In this document: positions 26,438-35,345 of the stretch, in pieces | Numbering within the stretch: the stretch's first letter is position 1 | Layout of the letters: each line of letters begins with the position of its first letter | Source: Methanocella paludicola SANAE | Lineage (GTDB): Archaea; Halobacteriota; Methanocellia; Methanocellales; Methanocellaceae | Length of the DNA: 64,000 nucleotides | Assembly (NCBI RefSeq): GCF_000011005.1 | Contig: NC_013665.1 | Coordinates: 1,899,501-1,963,500 of the forward strand | Direction: 5' to 3' | The notes under the pieces: model-generated | Database searches by the model: none | What the model was told of the DNA's origin: nothing | The model's input: only the letters and a program-made list of their open reading frames with translations | Translations under genes and position numbers: made by a program

Positions 26438-26660
26438 AAGCCCGTGAAGAGGCACAAGCCCGCGAAGACTGTTTCGAGCCCGAAGACCGCTAAGCTGGCG
26501 CGAAGACCGCGAAGACTATCTTAAAGAATTAATATAGCATTTTTAACATTTAAAATGAGTAAATTAACTATCTTTTAATGAAGCTTCGCGGTCTTCGCGT
26601 ACGCTTCGCGGCCTTTGCGCTCGTATAGTCTTCGCGGGCTTGTGCCTCTTCGCGGGCTTG
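26438..26660. repeat. Foldback element D (CGCGAAGAC family, no gene)
   Basis: The left arm (26438-26520) is composed of words such as CGCGAAGAC, CCCGAAGAC and CGCTAAG. The right arm (26576-26660) is its imperfect reverse complement, and a 55-bp AT-rich loop without a gene separates them. The arm sequence is nearly the same as that flanking the GxxExxY gene at 48615-49004 (shared runs such as GCGAAGACTGTTTCGAGCCC). This looks like the empty form of that element. It lies between the ablA promoter side and the end of the RAM-domain gene. Confidence 0.88.
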
Positions 26661-26704
26661 GTTCTGCCCGGTAAATATGTTAAAAATAATTAAGCAGCTT
26701 GCGC

Positions 26705-26935
26705 CTAAAGCTCGGCACCGATGATGGTCTTAGTCGAAGTGACCATATCGTTTTCCCGAATCGTGTCGACGGTCTTGTTGATCTCGGACAGGCTCCCCAC
26801 GTCGATGATGGCGATAAAGTCGTACTCTCCGAACACGTGGAAGACCTCCCTGACGCCGGCGATCTTGGTGAGCACGTTGTAGACGGCCCTCTCCTCGCCG
26901 GGTATGACGGTGATCATAGTGACTCCGATAACCAT
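26705..26935 (-). CDS. Stand-alone Lrp/AsnC ligand-binding (RAM) domain protein
   Basis: A 76-residue protein consisting only of the Lrp/AsnC effector domain, with no helix-turn-helix. The pattern VTMITVIPGEERAVYNVLTK, GVREVFHVFGEYDFIAIID and a C-terminal strand TKTIIGAEL fits the alpha-beta sandwich that oligomerises and binds amino acids. Such solo domains may modulate full-length Lrp regulators or sense amino acids on their own. A GGTAGGTG SD precedes the start. Confidence 0.9.
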   Translation of the reverse strand: MVIGVTMITVIPGEERAVYNVLTKIAGVREVFHVFGEYDFIAIIDVGSLSEINKTVDTIRENDMVTSTKTIIGAEL

Positions 26936-27195
26936 AGTTACACCTACCTATGAATTAATGCCTCATTATATAGAGTTTATCATCGCTTTTCCAGTGCTGC
27001 ATCCAGAGCCGGCGCCCCTCTGCAGACGCCATCGTAGTCCCGTGAGTCAATATTAAAGTAGCCATAATAATCCCATAATGGCCTCCTTATGGTTATTTTT
27101 ATGACTTATATTGCTTATATGCGTAAGATTTTATGAAAAATATTAATAAGTAAAAAAGCCTCTTACATCTACCGCTTCGGCCATGAGGTCGTCCC

Positions 27196-27693
27196 TTGAA
27201 CGAGAATGTGCCTAATTCCTGCCCGCTGAACTATGCGGGTATACCTTCGGGAGGCAAGCTTACGGATGAAGAGCGTAAGCATCTAGAAGCTAAGCTCTCC
27301 CGGCTACTGGAATGGGTCGGGGCCTGGGTGCCCGACGAGATCGTTCTTGAAGGGAAAAAATTACCGCTCCACGAGATCATCTGGAACATCGTTAAGAAAG
27401 ATAAGCTGACCGATAGCGAATTAGAGCTGTTGTTAAGCCTGGAAAAAAAGCTGAATGAAAAGTACCGGCAGGATCTGGCGAATATCAAATACAGGGATAC
27501 CACGGAAGACCAGGCGATCAAAGATTTCTGCGAGGCCATCGGCCTTCTTCGGGCACTCGTTACCCTGAGGGATATCGAGAAAAAAGAGGAGAAAAAAGAG
27601 GAAAAGGATGATGTCATTCTTAAAATGCGTGAAAACTCAAAAGAGCAGGCCCTGTACTGGATGGGTTTCCTAAAACGGTTCAATGTTTTGTGA
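27196..27693 (+). CDS. Hypothetical archaeal protein (DUF5788-like)
   Basis: A 165-residue, highly charged and mostly helical protein. The segment VPDEIVLEGKKLPLHEIIW and the C-terminal ALYWMGFLKRF resemble archaeal DUF5788 proteins, whose function is unknown. Residues 120-140 are a Lys/Glu-rich coiled coil. The TTG start is supported by a GAGGTC SD 5 nt upstream. An AT-rich promoter region of 260 bp separates it from the divergent RAM-domain gene. Confidence 0.7.
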   Translation: MNENVPNSCPLNYAGIPSGGKLTDEERKHLEAKLSRLLEWVGAWVPDEIVLEGKKLPLHEIIWNIVKKDKLTDSELELLLSLEKKLNEKYRQDLANIKYRDTTEDQAIKDFCEAIGLLRALVTLRDIEKKEEKKEEKDDVILKMRENSKEQALYWMGFLKRFNVL

Positions 27694-27720
27694 TCGAGCT
27701 TTTGTTAAAATAAGCAGGCC

Positions 27721-28017
27721 TCAGGGGGTCAGAATACCCTCCATCCCGGGCCCGCACGCCAGCCTCATCCTTTCTAGCTGTTTTTCTACTTCTTCTATGG
27801 TCCGGCCATGCTCTCGCCTGAATGCGTCTTCGTCGTTCCAGCGCCGGACCGTTGTTCTTTTCCAGTCCTCGAGCATTGTCCCGCCCCGGTCCACCTTATG
27901 CCATATGTGGACGTTGGTCTTTCGATGGTAGTGCTGAAAATTGTATTTCGGTGTTTTTACGTGGGCCGCGTGCGGGCGATTTAGCTTAATATCGGGATCT
28001 TTAAGCAAGTGACACAA
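27721..28017 (-). CDS. Hypothetical protein
   Basis: A 98-residue basic protein rich in His, Arg and aromatic residues in its first half (TPKYNFQHYHRKTNVHIWHK), with a helical second half containing EEVEKQLERMR. No family is recognised. It is convergent with the DUF5788-like gene. It is kept because the amphipathic composition and the lack of a better frame on either strand suggest coding, but it could be a small remnant gene. Confidence 0.5.
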   Translation of the reverse strand: MCHLLKDPDIKLNRPHAAHVKTPKYNFQHYHRKTNVHIWHKVDRGGTMLEDWKRTTVRRWNDEDAFRREHGRTIEEVEKQLERMRLACGPGMEGILTP

Positions 28018-28475
28018 TATATTATGAAAAATCAGAACCAGTACAAAATTGAGATGATCAGTAATAATAAAATCTCTGCAGAGTTCGCTCTTTTATTGAA
28101 TTCCTTCGATGCGACTCACGTACTGCCATTCGGTTTTGCAACACGAAGACCCTAAATTCCTTTTTAGATTTTACGAACACTAAATCATGAAGACACTGTA
28201 AACACAATTAAGCCATGAAAACTCAAAGGCACTATTAAGTGAAATAAAACACCAAGCTCACGGTTATTAAGACACTAACGAACGACGTAAGCCACGAAGT
28301 GCCACAAAAATAAGACAAATAGATTAACTATAGTTATAGCGATCGATGCAACGCTATTATCGATACCAATTTTGAAAACGATAGGCAACTTAATGGTACC
28401 TGGGCTGGCGTTCCCTTTTTGTCTTATTTTGGTGGCACTTCGTGGTGGAGTGCTTCCATAAAAGTAGACAGTTAG

Positions 28476-29339
28476 TTAAGGCACAATGTTCGTATTTAAT
28501 GTTTTCTCGTATTCGATTGGTGATTGGTATCCTATTGACGAGTGTAATCGTTTTTGGTTGTACACTTCGTCGATGAACCGTTCGATGTTCTCCATTGCGT
28601 CCTTGAACGTCTCGTACTCGTTCAGGTATACCTCCTCGTACTTCAGGGTCTTCATGAAGCTCTCGGCGAACGCGTTATCATACGGATTGCCACGCCGGCT
28701 CATGCTAACCCGGATACCGTGCTCAAGGAGGCATTCAACGTACTCCTTAGAGGCGTACTGGACTCCCTGATCGCTATGATGAACCAGGCCGCCTAACTCC
28801 GTCCTCCTGGTCTCCAGTGCATTATGCAATGCTCCCAGCGTCAGCCTCGTATCGATACTGTGGCTGAGCTGCCAGCCAACGCACCGTCTGCTGTACACGT
28901 CTATCACTACGGCCAGGTACACGAACTCCCTGGACAACTGGATGTACGTGATGTCGGCCACCCACAACTGGTTAATACCTGAAACCCTCATGCCCCCGGC
29001 CAGGTTCTCGTACACTGGTTTATCGTGATTCGAGTCAGTGGTGCATACCCGGTACCGTCTTCTCACACACAACAGGTTGTACTGTCTCATCAGCATGTAC
29101 ACCTTTTTCCTACTAACAATGAACCCACGGTTGCCCAACTCCACCCAGGCTCGCCTATACCCATACCTCGGATAGTCGAGAGCTATCCGCTGGATCTCTT
29201 CAGTGATCAACAAATCAGACTCCGTGGGCTGTATCATGTTTCGAGTATGCAACCACCTGTAATACCCGCTCCTGCTGACCCCCATCAATTCCACAGCCCT
29301 CGATACCGGAAGACTGCCACGGCACTCCAGTATGCTCAT
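28476..29339 (-). CDS. IS3-family transposase OrfB (DDE integrase core)
   Basis: A 287-residue transposase subunit with an HTH_21-like N-terminus (MGVSRSGYYRWL, YPRYGYRRAWVEL) and an rve/DDE core. The catalytic residues lie in WVADITYI, VHHSDQGVQYAS and NPYDNAFAESFMKT. It ends with the typical YNQKRLHSSIGYQSP motif. Its ATG overlaps the orfA stop as ATGA. It is also open upstream in the -1 frame to a slippery heptamer in orfA, so a fused OrfAB is possible. Confidence 0.95.
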   Translation of the reverse strand: MSILECRGSLPVSRAVELMGVSRSGYYRWLHTRNMIQPTESDLLITEEIQRIALDYPRYGYRRAWVELGNRGFIVSRKKVYMLMRQYNLLCVRRRYRVCTTDSNHDKPVYENLAGGMRVSGINQLWVADITYIQLSREFVYLAVVIDVYSRRCVGWQLSHSIDTRLTLGALHNALETRRTELGGLVHHSDQGVQYASKEYVECLLEHGIRVSMSRRGNPYDNAFAESFMKTLKYEEVYLNEYETFKDAMENIERFIDEVYNQKRLHSSIGYQSPIEYEKTLNTNIVP

Positions 29340-29665
29340 ATACGATCCCTCCCTCGATCTTCCTCCCGTTTCTTCATGTTGGCCAACGCTCTTTTTAAAA
29401 AATCGTTCTCCGCATACAACTGGCCCACAAGCCTCTCCAACTCCCTCGTACGATTCTCATCCACGCGAGCCTTACCCTTACCCTGAAACGCGTCAGGATT
29501 CTCCTCATGCTCCCTCTTCCACCTGGCAACAAGAAACCGAGTGAGATCGTACTCCCTGCACACCTCTGCCACGCTCTTACCGCCTTTAAGCTCCCGCAAC
29601 ACCTGAAGCTTGAACTCCCGCGAAAACCTCCGCCGCTCAACTCTTCCCATACAATCATACCTCAT
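29336..29665 (-). CDS. IS3-family transposase OrfA (HTH)
   Basis: A 109-residue OrfA with a helix-turn-helix (RRRFSREFKLQVLRELKGG, then VAEVCREYDLTRFLVARW) and a C-terminal leucine-zipper-like helix (LERLVGQLYAENDFLKRAL), used to bind the IS ends and to multimerise. The heptamer T-TTA-AAA at 29399-29393, in phase for -1 slippage, would carry translation into OrfB without a stop. An alternative start at MGRVERRRFS is possible. Confidence 0.92.
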   Translation of the reverse strand: MRYDCMGRVERRRFSREFKLQVLRELKGGKSVAEVCREYDLTRFLVARWKREHEENPDAFQGKGKARVDENRTRELERLVGQLYAENDFLKRALANMKKREEDRGRDRI

Positions 29666-29915
29666 AGCAGATGTGCCTTAACTACCTGTCCACAAAAAAG
29701 GGAGCAGTCCATGGCTTACGTCGTTCGTTAGTGTCTTAATAACCGCGTCTTAGCGGCTTAATTCGCTTAATAGGGCCTTTGAGTTTTCATGGCTTAATTG
29801 TGTTTACAGTGCTTTCACGATTTAGTGTTAAAACTCTAAAAAGAAGAATTTCATGTCTTCGTGTTGTAAAACCGAGGGTCTGTACATGAGTCGCAAACAC
29901 TGCACAGAAATAAAT

Positions 29916-31214
29916 TTACTTTTTCTTTTTCGTGACGGATTTTTTTACCGGAGCTTTAGTGACACTGCTTACTTTCTTCACTTTTTGTGGCGGCAGACCA
30001 ATCGCGTTTATAATATCGATAAGCTCAGTAAAAGCACATACCTCGAAGTCGATGATCTCGTCTTTCGTCATGCTGATGGTCATCTCGCCATCCGCTGTCA
30101 AACGATCCGGACCCCTGCGCACAAGACGATCAACACCATCCTTCGTTAATAGCTCCTCGATCTCTTTGTCATGCACTAAAGCCCGTCCAGGGAAGATGAC
30201 GGTCTCTTTTACGTCTTTGAGGTCGATGCCTTCGATGTCCTTTATGGTGATGAGGCATGCGATGTCCTTTTTGACGGGCACGACGTTCACACTGCTGCCC
30301 AGTTTCGTGAATATTTCCTGGATGAGCGGCGCTGCGATGGAGCCCGAAATGAGGGTCGCTTCCTTGGTGAGTTTGGGTAATTTCAGGAGCTTCTTGGGCT
30401 CGTTGCGTATGGCGAATGGGGAGCCCAGCTTCGGGTCGCCCAACGGCGTGCCCGTGACGCGGAACTTGTACTTCGAGGCGATGTCCTTTACGATGCCCTC
30501 GAATTCCTGGATGGTGTGTGGCTTGACGCCCTTGATGAGGGGCGCGTTGTTCAGGATGAGGCCCTGCTCCTCGGAGTTGGCGAAGCGCATTAAGATGACG
30601 CCTTTGACACCCCATTTTTGGAGGAGGTCGCACGTCTTGATCAAGTCTTCGCCGTCGTTGACACCCGGGATGAGGACCGACGCCGCATAAACATCACAGG
30701 ACTTACAGAAGCGCTTGAGGGCCTCGAGCGACTCTTCGGGGTGTTTGTCGTTCATGTACTCCTTGCGGAGCTTCGTGGTGGCCGAGAATACGGTGAAGGT
30801 GACCTCTGTGACGCCGTTCTCGATGTAGAAGTCGGCATCATCCGCACTATCAAAGCCCTTACCGCTTGTATAGCCGAGGTGGATGGGAAGGCCGGTCTGG
30901 CTGAGGAACGCGACGAGCTCCTTCAGCTCGGGGTAGCAGCTAACGTCGCCGCCGCCGCTGATGGTGATCTTGTCGGCGTTGCGGTTGAACATGAGCGCGC
31001 CCATGACGTCGGAGGTGACCATGGGGAGAGGCTTGAAGCCGGGGTACTGCTCTTTTATGCCTCTGGTGCAATAGTCGCAACCCTTCTGGAAGGGGAGGCA
31101 ATGCTTACAGCCGAAAGCTGGAACTTCCTTGACTAGCTTGAAATAACAATATTTGCAAAAGCCCCGGCAGTCCTTACCAGGACTGCCGCCCACGTCCGCG
31201 AGGATTTCAACCAT
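29916..31214 (-). CDS. mmp10: Methyl-coenzyme M reductase arginine methyltransferase (methanogenesis marker 10)
   Basis: Mmp10 is a cobalamin-dependent radical SAM enzyme that methylates an arginine near the active site of McrA. The 432-residue protein has the radical SAM cluster motif [11 protein letters not shown] at residue 16, extra cysteines [14 protein letters not shown] typical of this family, and TISGGGD near residue 83. The C-terminal half is the Mmp10-specific domain. It ends in a Lys-rich tail ([12 protein letters not shown]). It is monocistronic. The gene is direct evidence that the host makes methane or reverses it through Mcr. Confidence 0.95.
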   Translation of the reverse strand: MVEILADVGGSPGKDCRGFCKYCYFKLVKEVPAFGCKHCLPFQKGCDYCTRGIKEQYPGFKPLPMVTSDVMGALMFNRNADKITISGGGDVSCYPELKELVAFLSQTGLPIHLGYTSGKGFDSADDADFYIENGVTEVTFTVFSATTKLRKEYMNDKHPEESLEALKRFCKSCDVYAASVLIPGVNDGEDLIKTCDLLQKWGVKGVILMRFANSEEQGLILNNAPLIKGVKPHTIQEFEGIVKDIASKYKFRVTGTPLGDPKLGSPFAIRNEPKKLLKLPKLTKEATLISGSIAAPLIQEIFTKLGSSVNVVPVKKDIACLITIKDIEGIDLKDVKETVIFPGRALVHDKEIEELLTKDGVDRLVRRGPDRLTADGEMTISMTKDEIIDFEVCAFTELIDIINAIGLPPQKVKKVSSVTKAPVKKSVTKKKK

Positions 31215-31337
31215 GATGAATCTGAGAGATGAGTTGTGCTCTGAAGAAATAAAGCTTTTTAGATTGGGTGAAATTGTAAAAAAAATCAGTAAAAAAATTA
31301 GCTATCGACAGTTTATCAATCTAAAAAATTTAATTGA

Positions 31338-31724
31338 TTATAATATACCATCATATATTACTTTAGGCGTTTCCTGGTAGCATATTGCGGTAACTACGAC
31401 GTGTGCACCAGCATTTGCGTTAAAAACTTCTGTGGATCCGATATTTTCGTCCAGATTGCCGCATGGAACTTCAATATCATTAATCACAACTCTAAATGGA
31501 GTGGTTGTATCGAGAATTTCTAAATCGCCGCCAGAATTAGTTAGGGTTATTGTCGTAGTATCTACTCTCTGAGCTGTAACAACAACATTTTTCGGTTGTC
31601 TTATATCTTGAGCTAAACCATAGGCATATGAAGCCATTATACTTGCAATAATAATCGTCAATGCGGCAATTAGAATAACAGCGAGTACATCAGAAATACC
31701 TTCATCATCAATAATCAGTGGCAT
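31338..31724 (-). CDS. Archaeal type IV pilin-like protein
   Basis: A 128-residue class III signal-peptide protein. The leader MPLIIDDEG is followed by the hydrophobic assembly helix ISDVLAVILIAALTIII, so cleavage by the EppA/FlaK-type peptidase is expected just before or at the DEG/GIS junction. The C-terminal 85 residues are a beta-rich pilin head with repeated TT/NS pairs. The frame is open to 31778, but the ATG at 31724 gives the normal short leader. It sits at one edge of the AT-rich glycan island; another pilin gene lies at the other edge. Confidence 0.85.
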   Translation of the reverse strand: MPLIIDDEGISDVLAVILIAALTIIIASIMASYAYGLAQDIRQPKNVVVTAQRVDTTTITLTNSGGDLEILDTTTPFRVVINDIEVPCGNLDENIGSTEVFNANAGAHVVVTAICYQETPKVIYDGIL

Positions 31725-32045
31725 AATACAATCGTATGTAAAGCGAATACTTATATTTATCTTATTATAGTATAACAAAATTATATAATAAAAATAAAAA
31801 AAGAAATTTTTGATGATTACAGGATTTATAATAAATAAATTGCATTACTAAATCATTTGTTGATTATATGGATAGGAAAATATGCGATATGATAATCAGA
31901 CCATGATAATAGTGATATTTTATATGAATCATATAAATCTATAAAATCGCGATATATTATATCTCTTACAATTTATTTGGTTATACCATAAATGATTTAT
32001 GTTTTATTGTTGATATAATGGTTAATTTGCAGGGGAGGAGCATTG
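31725..32045. other. AT-rich divergent intergenic region
   Basis: These 321 bp separate a pilin gene (minus) from a glycosyltransferase gene (plus). Several TATA-like tracts occur (for example near 31750-31800 and 31965-31975), and a GGGGAGGAG SD ends the region. No gene or strong hairpin is seen. Confidence 0.5.
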
Positions 32046-33023
32046 ATGGCATCAACAATAGAGCATTCGTATAATCTAATAAAGCCTAATGCCATCGATT
32101 CAATAGCTCAAAATAATAGTAATACCCCAACAAATGAGAAATACAGGATCATAGTAGCTATTCCGTGTTATAATGAAGAGATCGCGATTGGAAGTATTGT
32201 TTTACGGTCACAAAAATTTGCGAATCAAGTTTTAGTAATTGATGATGGCTCAAAGGATAAAACTTCGGAAATCGCCAGAATTGCTGGTGCCGAGATTATC
32301 ACTCATAAAACTAATCAAGGAAAGGGAGTGGCAATAAAAGATGCATTTGAATTCGTAAAAAGAGCAAATGCAGATATACTTATATTGATCGATGGTGATG
32401 GGCAGCATAATCCCGATGAGATACCACTTCTTCTAGGTCCTATCATTAGTGGGAAAGCAGATATTGTAAACGGTTCGAGGTTCCTCATTAAAAATGGTAA
32501 CAAAGTACCGGGATATCGACGTATAGGGCAAGAAGTTTTAACTGCTGCGACGAACACCGGTACCAAACAAAAAATAACAGATTCGCAGAACGGGTTTAGA
32601 GCATTTTCTAGTAAAACGTTTAATTGCTTTTCTTTTAGGCAGAATGGCATGGCGATAGAAAGCGAAATGCTCATCGATGCGGCACAGGCAGGGCTTAAAG
32701 TTCTAGAAGTTCCGATAAATGTTAGGTATGATGTGGAAGGTTCCACGATGAATCCTGTCTCTCATGGGTTTGGCGTATTAAACCCAATCATAGGCCTGAT
32801 ATCACAAGAGCGGCCTTTACTGTTCTTCGGCGTTCCTGGCGGTTTATTATTGGTCACCGCGGCGATCTTCTGCTTCATGGTACTGGATATATTTAATGCT
32901 ACAAAGGTCGTTGCTGTCGGGTATTCTTTAATCTTCATGCTATGCACTATTTTAGGGATATTTAGCATATTTACCGGATTGATGCTATGGTCTATACAGA
33001 ACGTTCGAATAAAGATTAGATGA
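32046..33023 (+). CDS. Family 2 glycosyltransferase, polyprenyl-phosphate sugar synthase type
   Basis: A 325-residue GT2 enzyme with a catalytic domain (residues 38-240) showing VAIPCYNEE, VIDDGSKDKT and the DxD-like LIDGDGQHNPDE, followed by two C-terminal membrane helices (about residues 258-285 and 292-318). This layout is that of dolichyl-phosphate mannose/glucose synthases and AglD-like archaeal proteins, which load a sugar on a lipid carrier for surface glycans. The ATG at 32046 follows GGGGAGGAG by 5 nt; a TTG lies one codon before. Confidence 0.88.
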   Translation: MASTIEHSYNLIKPNAIDSIAQNNSNTPTNEKYRIIVAIPCYNEEIAIGSIVLRSQKFANQVLVIDDGSKDKTSEIARIAGAEIITHKTNQGKGVAIKDAFEFVKRANADILILIDGDGQHNPDEIPLLLGPIISGKADIVNGSRFLIKNGNKVPGYRRIGQEVLTAATNTGTKQKITDSQNGFRAFSSKTFNCFSFRQNGMAIESEMLIDAAQAGLKVLEVPINVRYDVEGSTMNPVSHGFGVLNPIIGLISQERPLLFFGVPGGLLLVTAAIFCFMVLDIFNATKVVAVGYSLIFMLCTILGIFSIFTGLMLWSIQNVRIKIR

Positions 33024-33033
33024 ATTTTATTGC

Positions 33034-34098
33034 TTATACAATTTTTATAATCGCATAAAAATATATCTTATAAATAGAGTTAAAAATTTTATCGACTTGA
33101 TTTTTTATGGATTCATTAACTATTACTTGCTCAAAAGGTATCCTCCAATCGAGGAGTTTTATAAGTTCTTTATCACTAATTTTTCTATAGCTTTGTATCT
33201 CCTTACGTTCTGGTATGACAAGGTTAAGGTTGCTAATTAACCACCAATAAGCCCTTAATTTACTCTGCATATATGGTAATCCATTTAGTATTGCATGTCC
33301 CCAAGTGATAGCTTCGGTGACCAGCAGCACTGGCAATAATAGGAAAAGTGTCTTCAGTCGATAGTTCTTTAACAGAAGGATATATCTGTTACGTTCGAGG
33401 TAATACTCCTTCCAGGGTGCGATTGTAAGCCGGTATTTATGATAAATAACGGATGACGGCACAAACATTATTTTATATCCGGCAAGACGAGCTCGCCAAG
33501 ATAAGTCATCATCCTCCATATACAAAAAAAAGTTAGAGTCAAATCCACCCAATTCCTCAATGACCTTCCGTCGAGTAGCAAATGAGCAACCAGATATAGC
33601 ACCGACCTCGAGTGGTTTTTTAAACGATGAAGAAAGCTGATTGAGCCCGCGGCAGAAGTTAAGACCGGTGTAATGTGAATGATTCGCACAAGTGTTGATT
33701 AAATGCTTATCAGTGTGCATCAAAATTTTTGAAGTAGTTATAGCAATTTCTGGATTCATTTGTAGTGGCGCAATAAGCGCAGAAAGCCAGTTATTACCCG
33801 GGATAGTATCCGGATTCACGACGACTATATACTCGCCTTTTGCATGTCGAAATCCTATATTGTTACCGGCGGCGTAACCCAGGTTTGAGCCATTTTCAAT
33901 GAACTGGATATTCGAATAATTCTTTTTAATAAATGATTCCGTGCCATCGACTGAGCCATTATCGACAACGATTATTTCATGGTCGGAGCCAATTTGTTCC
34001 AATATAGAAGGTATACACTCCATCAGATCTTGACAACTGTTATATGAGAGTATAATGATGCTCACGGTTTTTTTATTAACGCCGTTATTAGTATACAT
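33034..34098 (-). CDS. Family 2 glycosyltransferase (rhamnosyltransferase-like)
   Basis: A 354-residue GT2 with SIIILSYNSCQDLMECI at residue 12, VVDNGSVDGT, NLGYAAGNNIG, VVNPDTIPG as the metal-binding site and MEDDDLSWRARLAGYK at about residue 215. This NPDT/ED(D)DL pattern is shared with rhamnosyl- and galactofuranosyl-type transferases of cell-surface polysaccharides. A hydrophobic stretch near residues 255-275 (LFLLLPVLLVTEAI) may attach it to the membrane. It is convergent with the preceding gene, with 10 bp between. Confidence 0.88.
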   Translation of the reverse strand: MYTNNGVNKKTVSIIILSYNSCQDLMECIPSILEQIGSDHEIIVVDNGSVDGTESFIKKNYSNIQFIENGSNLGYAAGNNIGFRHAKGEYIVVVNPDTIPGNNWLSALIAPLQMNPEIAITTSKILMHTDKHLINTCANHSHYTGLNFCRGLNQLSSSFKKPLEVGAISGCSFATRRKVIEELGGFDSNFFLYMEDDDLSWRARLAGYKIMFVPSSVIYHKYRLTIAPWKEYYLERNRYILLLKNYRLKTLFLLLPVLLVTEAITWGHAILNGLPYMQSKLRAYWWLISNLNLVIPERKEIQSYRKISDKELIKLLDWRIPFEQVIVNESIKNQVDKIFNSIYKIYFYAIIKIV

Positions 34099-34211
34099 GG
34101 ATAAATCCGCGATTCGTTCTAGGATAGCGATATTAATCTACATATGAAGAAGCAACATATTTATCTATTCCTCTTACATGTTATTGCTTAAAAGTCGGAT
34201 CGATATTCCAA

Positions 34212-35336
34212 ATGAAAGTAATTCTATTACGCGCAAGGGCCACCGATTCTGCCATTTATAAAATAGCAGAGAGCCTGTCAGAAAATGGGATGGATGTAAA
34301 ATTATTAGTATGGGACAGACAACATACTCTAAAAAGCCCCATAAATTCGCATTATGCTTTTCAAAAATTCAACTTGAAAGCGCCTCTCGATAAATGGACG
34401 GTAATATTTTACATGCCAATCTGGTGGATATACGAGTTTATTTACCTCTTGAAAAATGATGCGAATGTAATTCATACATGTGATATTGATACGCAGTGGC
34501 CGGCTATCATAGCTAAATTCGTAAAAAGATGCCGGCTCTTCTATACAAGCTTTGATTTTTATGCCAGTACTATACCGGAAAAACGCCCATATTTCATAGT
34601 AAATACTATTAGAAATGTGGTCGCTGCGATCGAGATGTTCGGCATTGGATTTGCAGACGTTTTATTCTTAGTCGATGAATGTCGTTATGATGAAGTTAAA
34701 GGGGCCAAAATAAATAAGCTAGTATACATCTATAATTCGCCACCCGACCGTTTCAATCTTCAAACAAGTAAAATTAAAGATGCAGCTGATGAGATGGTTA
34801 TTTTCTATGCTGGAGCTATGCATAAATATCGTGGTATCGACCATATGATAAAAGCAATTGAGAATATCGATAATGTAAAACTAGTGCTAGTAGGCCCGGG
34901 ATCGGATGTTTTACCATATATGGAGCAAATCAATCGTTATAATAATAAAATAAAATATATCGGATGGCTGCCAACTTATGAAGACGTCCTGCTAAAAACG
35001 ATGGAAGCAGATGTTCTATTTAGGTTTAATGATCCCCGGGTTTTAAAAAGTAAATACGAGAGTCCCAATAAACTTTTTGAGGCGATGATGTGTGGGAAAC
35101 CTATAATCGTAAATTCCGAGATAGCTGCGAGTCGAATCGTTAAGGAAGAGAATTGTGGTATACTTGTCCCCTATGGGGATATTGAGGCTTTAGAAAATTT
35201 GATAAAAATGTTAAAAAATGATCCTGAAAATAGAAAAAAACTAGGCGATAATGGGAGAAATGCCTACATTTCGAAATATTCCTGGAAAATAATGGAGCAA
35301 CGATTGATAGACACGTACAATAATAGTAAAATATAG
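34212..35336 (+). CDS. GT4-type glycosyltransferase
   Basis: A 374-residue GT-B-fold transferase. The C-terminal Rossmann domain has FYAGAMHKYRGIDHMIKAI, LVLVGPGSD, YIGWLPTYEDV, the nucleotide-sugar motif SPNKLFEAMMCGKPIIV and a final GILVPYGDIEAL, as in family 4. The N-terminal acceptor domain includes VIHTCDIDTQWPA. It probably adds one sugar to the surface glycan encoded here; donor and linkage are unknown. It is one of three plus-strand genes in the island. Confidence 0.9.
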   Translation: MKVILLRARATDSAIYKIAESLSENGMDVKLLVWDRQHTLKSPINSHYAFQKFNLKAPLDKWTVIFYMPIWWIYEFIYLLKNDANVIHTCDIDTQWPAIIAKFVKRCRLFYTSFDFYASTIPEKRPYFIVNTIRNVVAAIEMFGIGFADVLFLVDECRYDEVKGAKINKLVYIYNSPPDRFNLQTSKIKDAADEMVIFYAGAMHKYRGIDHMIKAIENIDNVKLVLVGPGSDVLPYMEQINRYNNKIKYIGWLPTYEDVLLKTMEADVLFRFNDPRVLKSKYESPNKLFEAMMCGKPIIVNSEIAASRIVKEENCGILVPYGDIEALENLIKMLKNDPENRKKLGDNGRNAYISKYSWKIMEQRLIDTYNNSKI

Positions 35337-35345
35337 CCCAGTATA

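Larger units (their letters stand above)
28446..29712 (-). mobile_element. IS3-family insertion sequence, complete
   Basis: A 1267-bp element. Its terminal inverted repeats begin TGGAGTGCTTCC on the left and TGGACTGCTCCC on the right, and both run on to a shared TAGTTAAGGCACA about 40 bp in. A 3-bp target duplication TGG is present at 28443-28445 and 29713-29715. Because the target was one arm of a palindrome, the uninterrupted site is known exactly from the opposite arm. It carries orfA and orfB on the minus strand, and both look intact, so it may still be active. Confidence 0.93.
28110..29895. repeat. Foldback element F (CACGAAG/TTAAGACACTAA family), split by an IS
   Basis: The left arm (28110-28318) matches the reverse complement of the right arm (29713-29895 plus 28421-28445). 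Long perfect stretches are shared, such as ACTGTAAACACAATTAAGCC and CACTAACGAACGACGTAAGC. Arm words include CACGAAG, CATGAAG, CACTAA and ATTAAG. Removing the IS (28446-29712 and one TGG copy) restores an unbroken palindrome of about 515 bp with a loop near 28320-28420. No gene other than the IS is inside. Confidence 0.88.
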
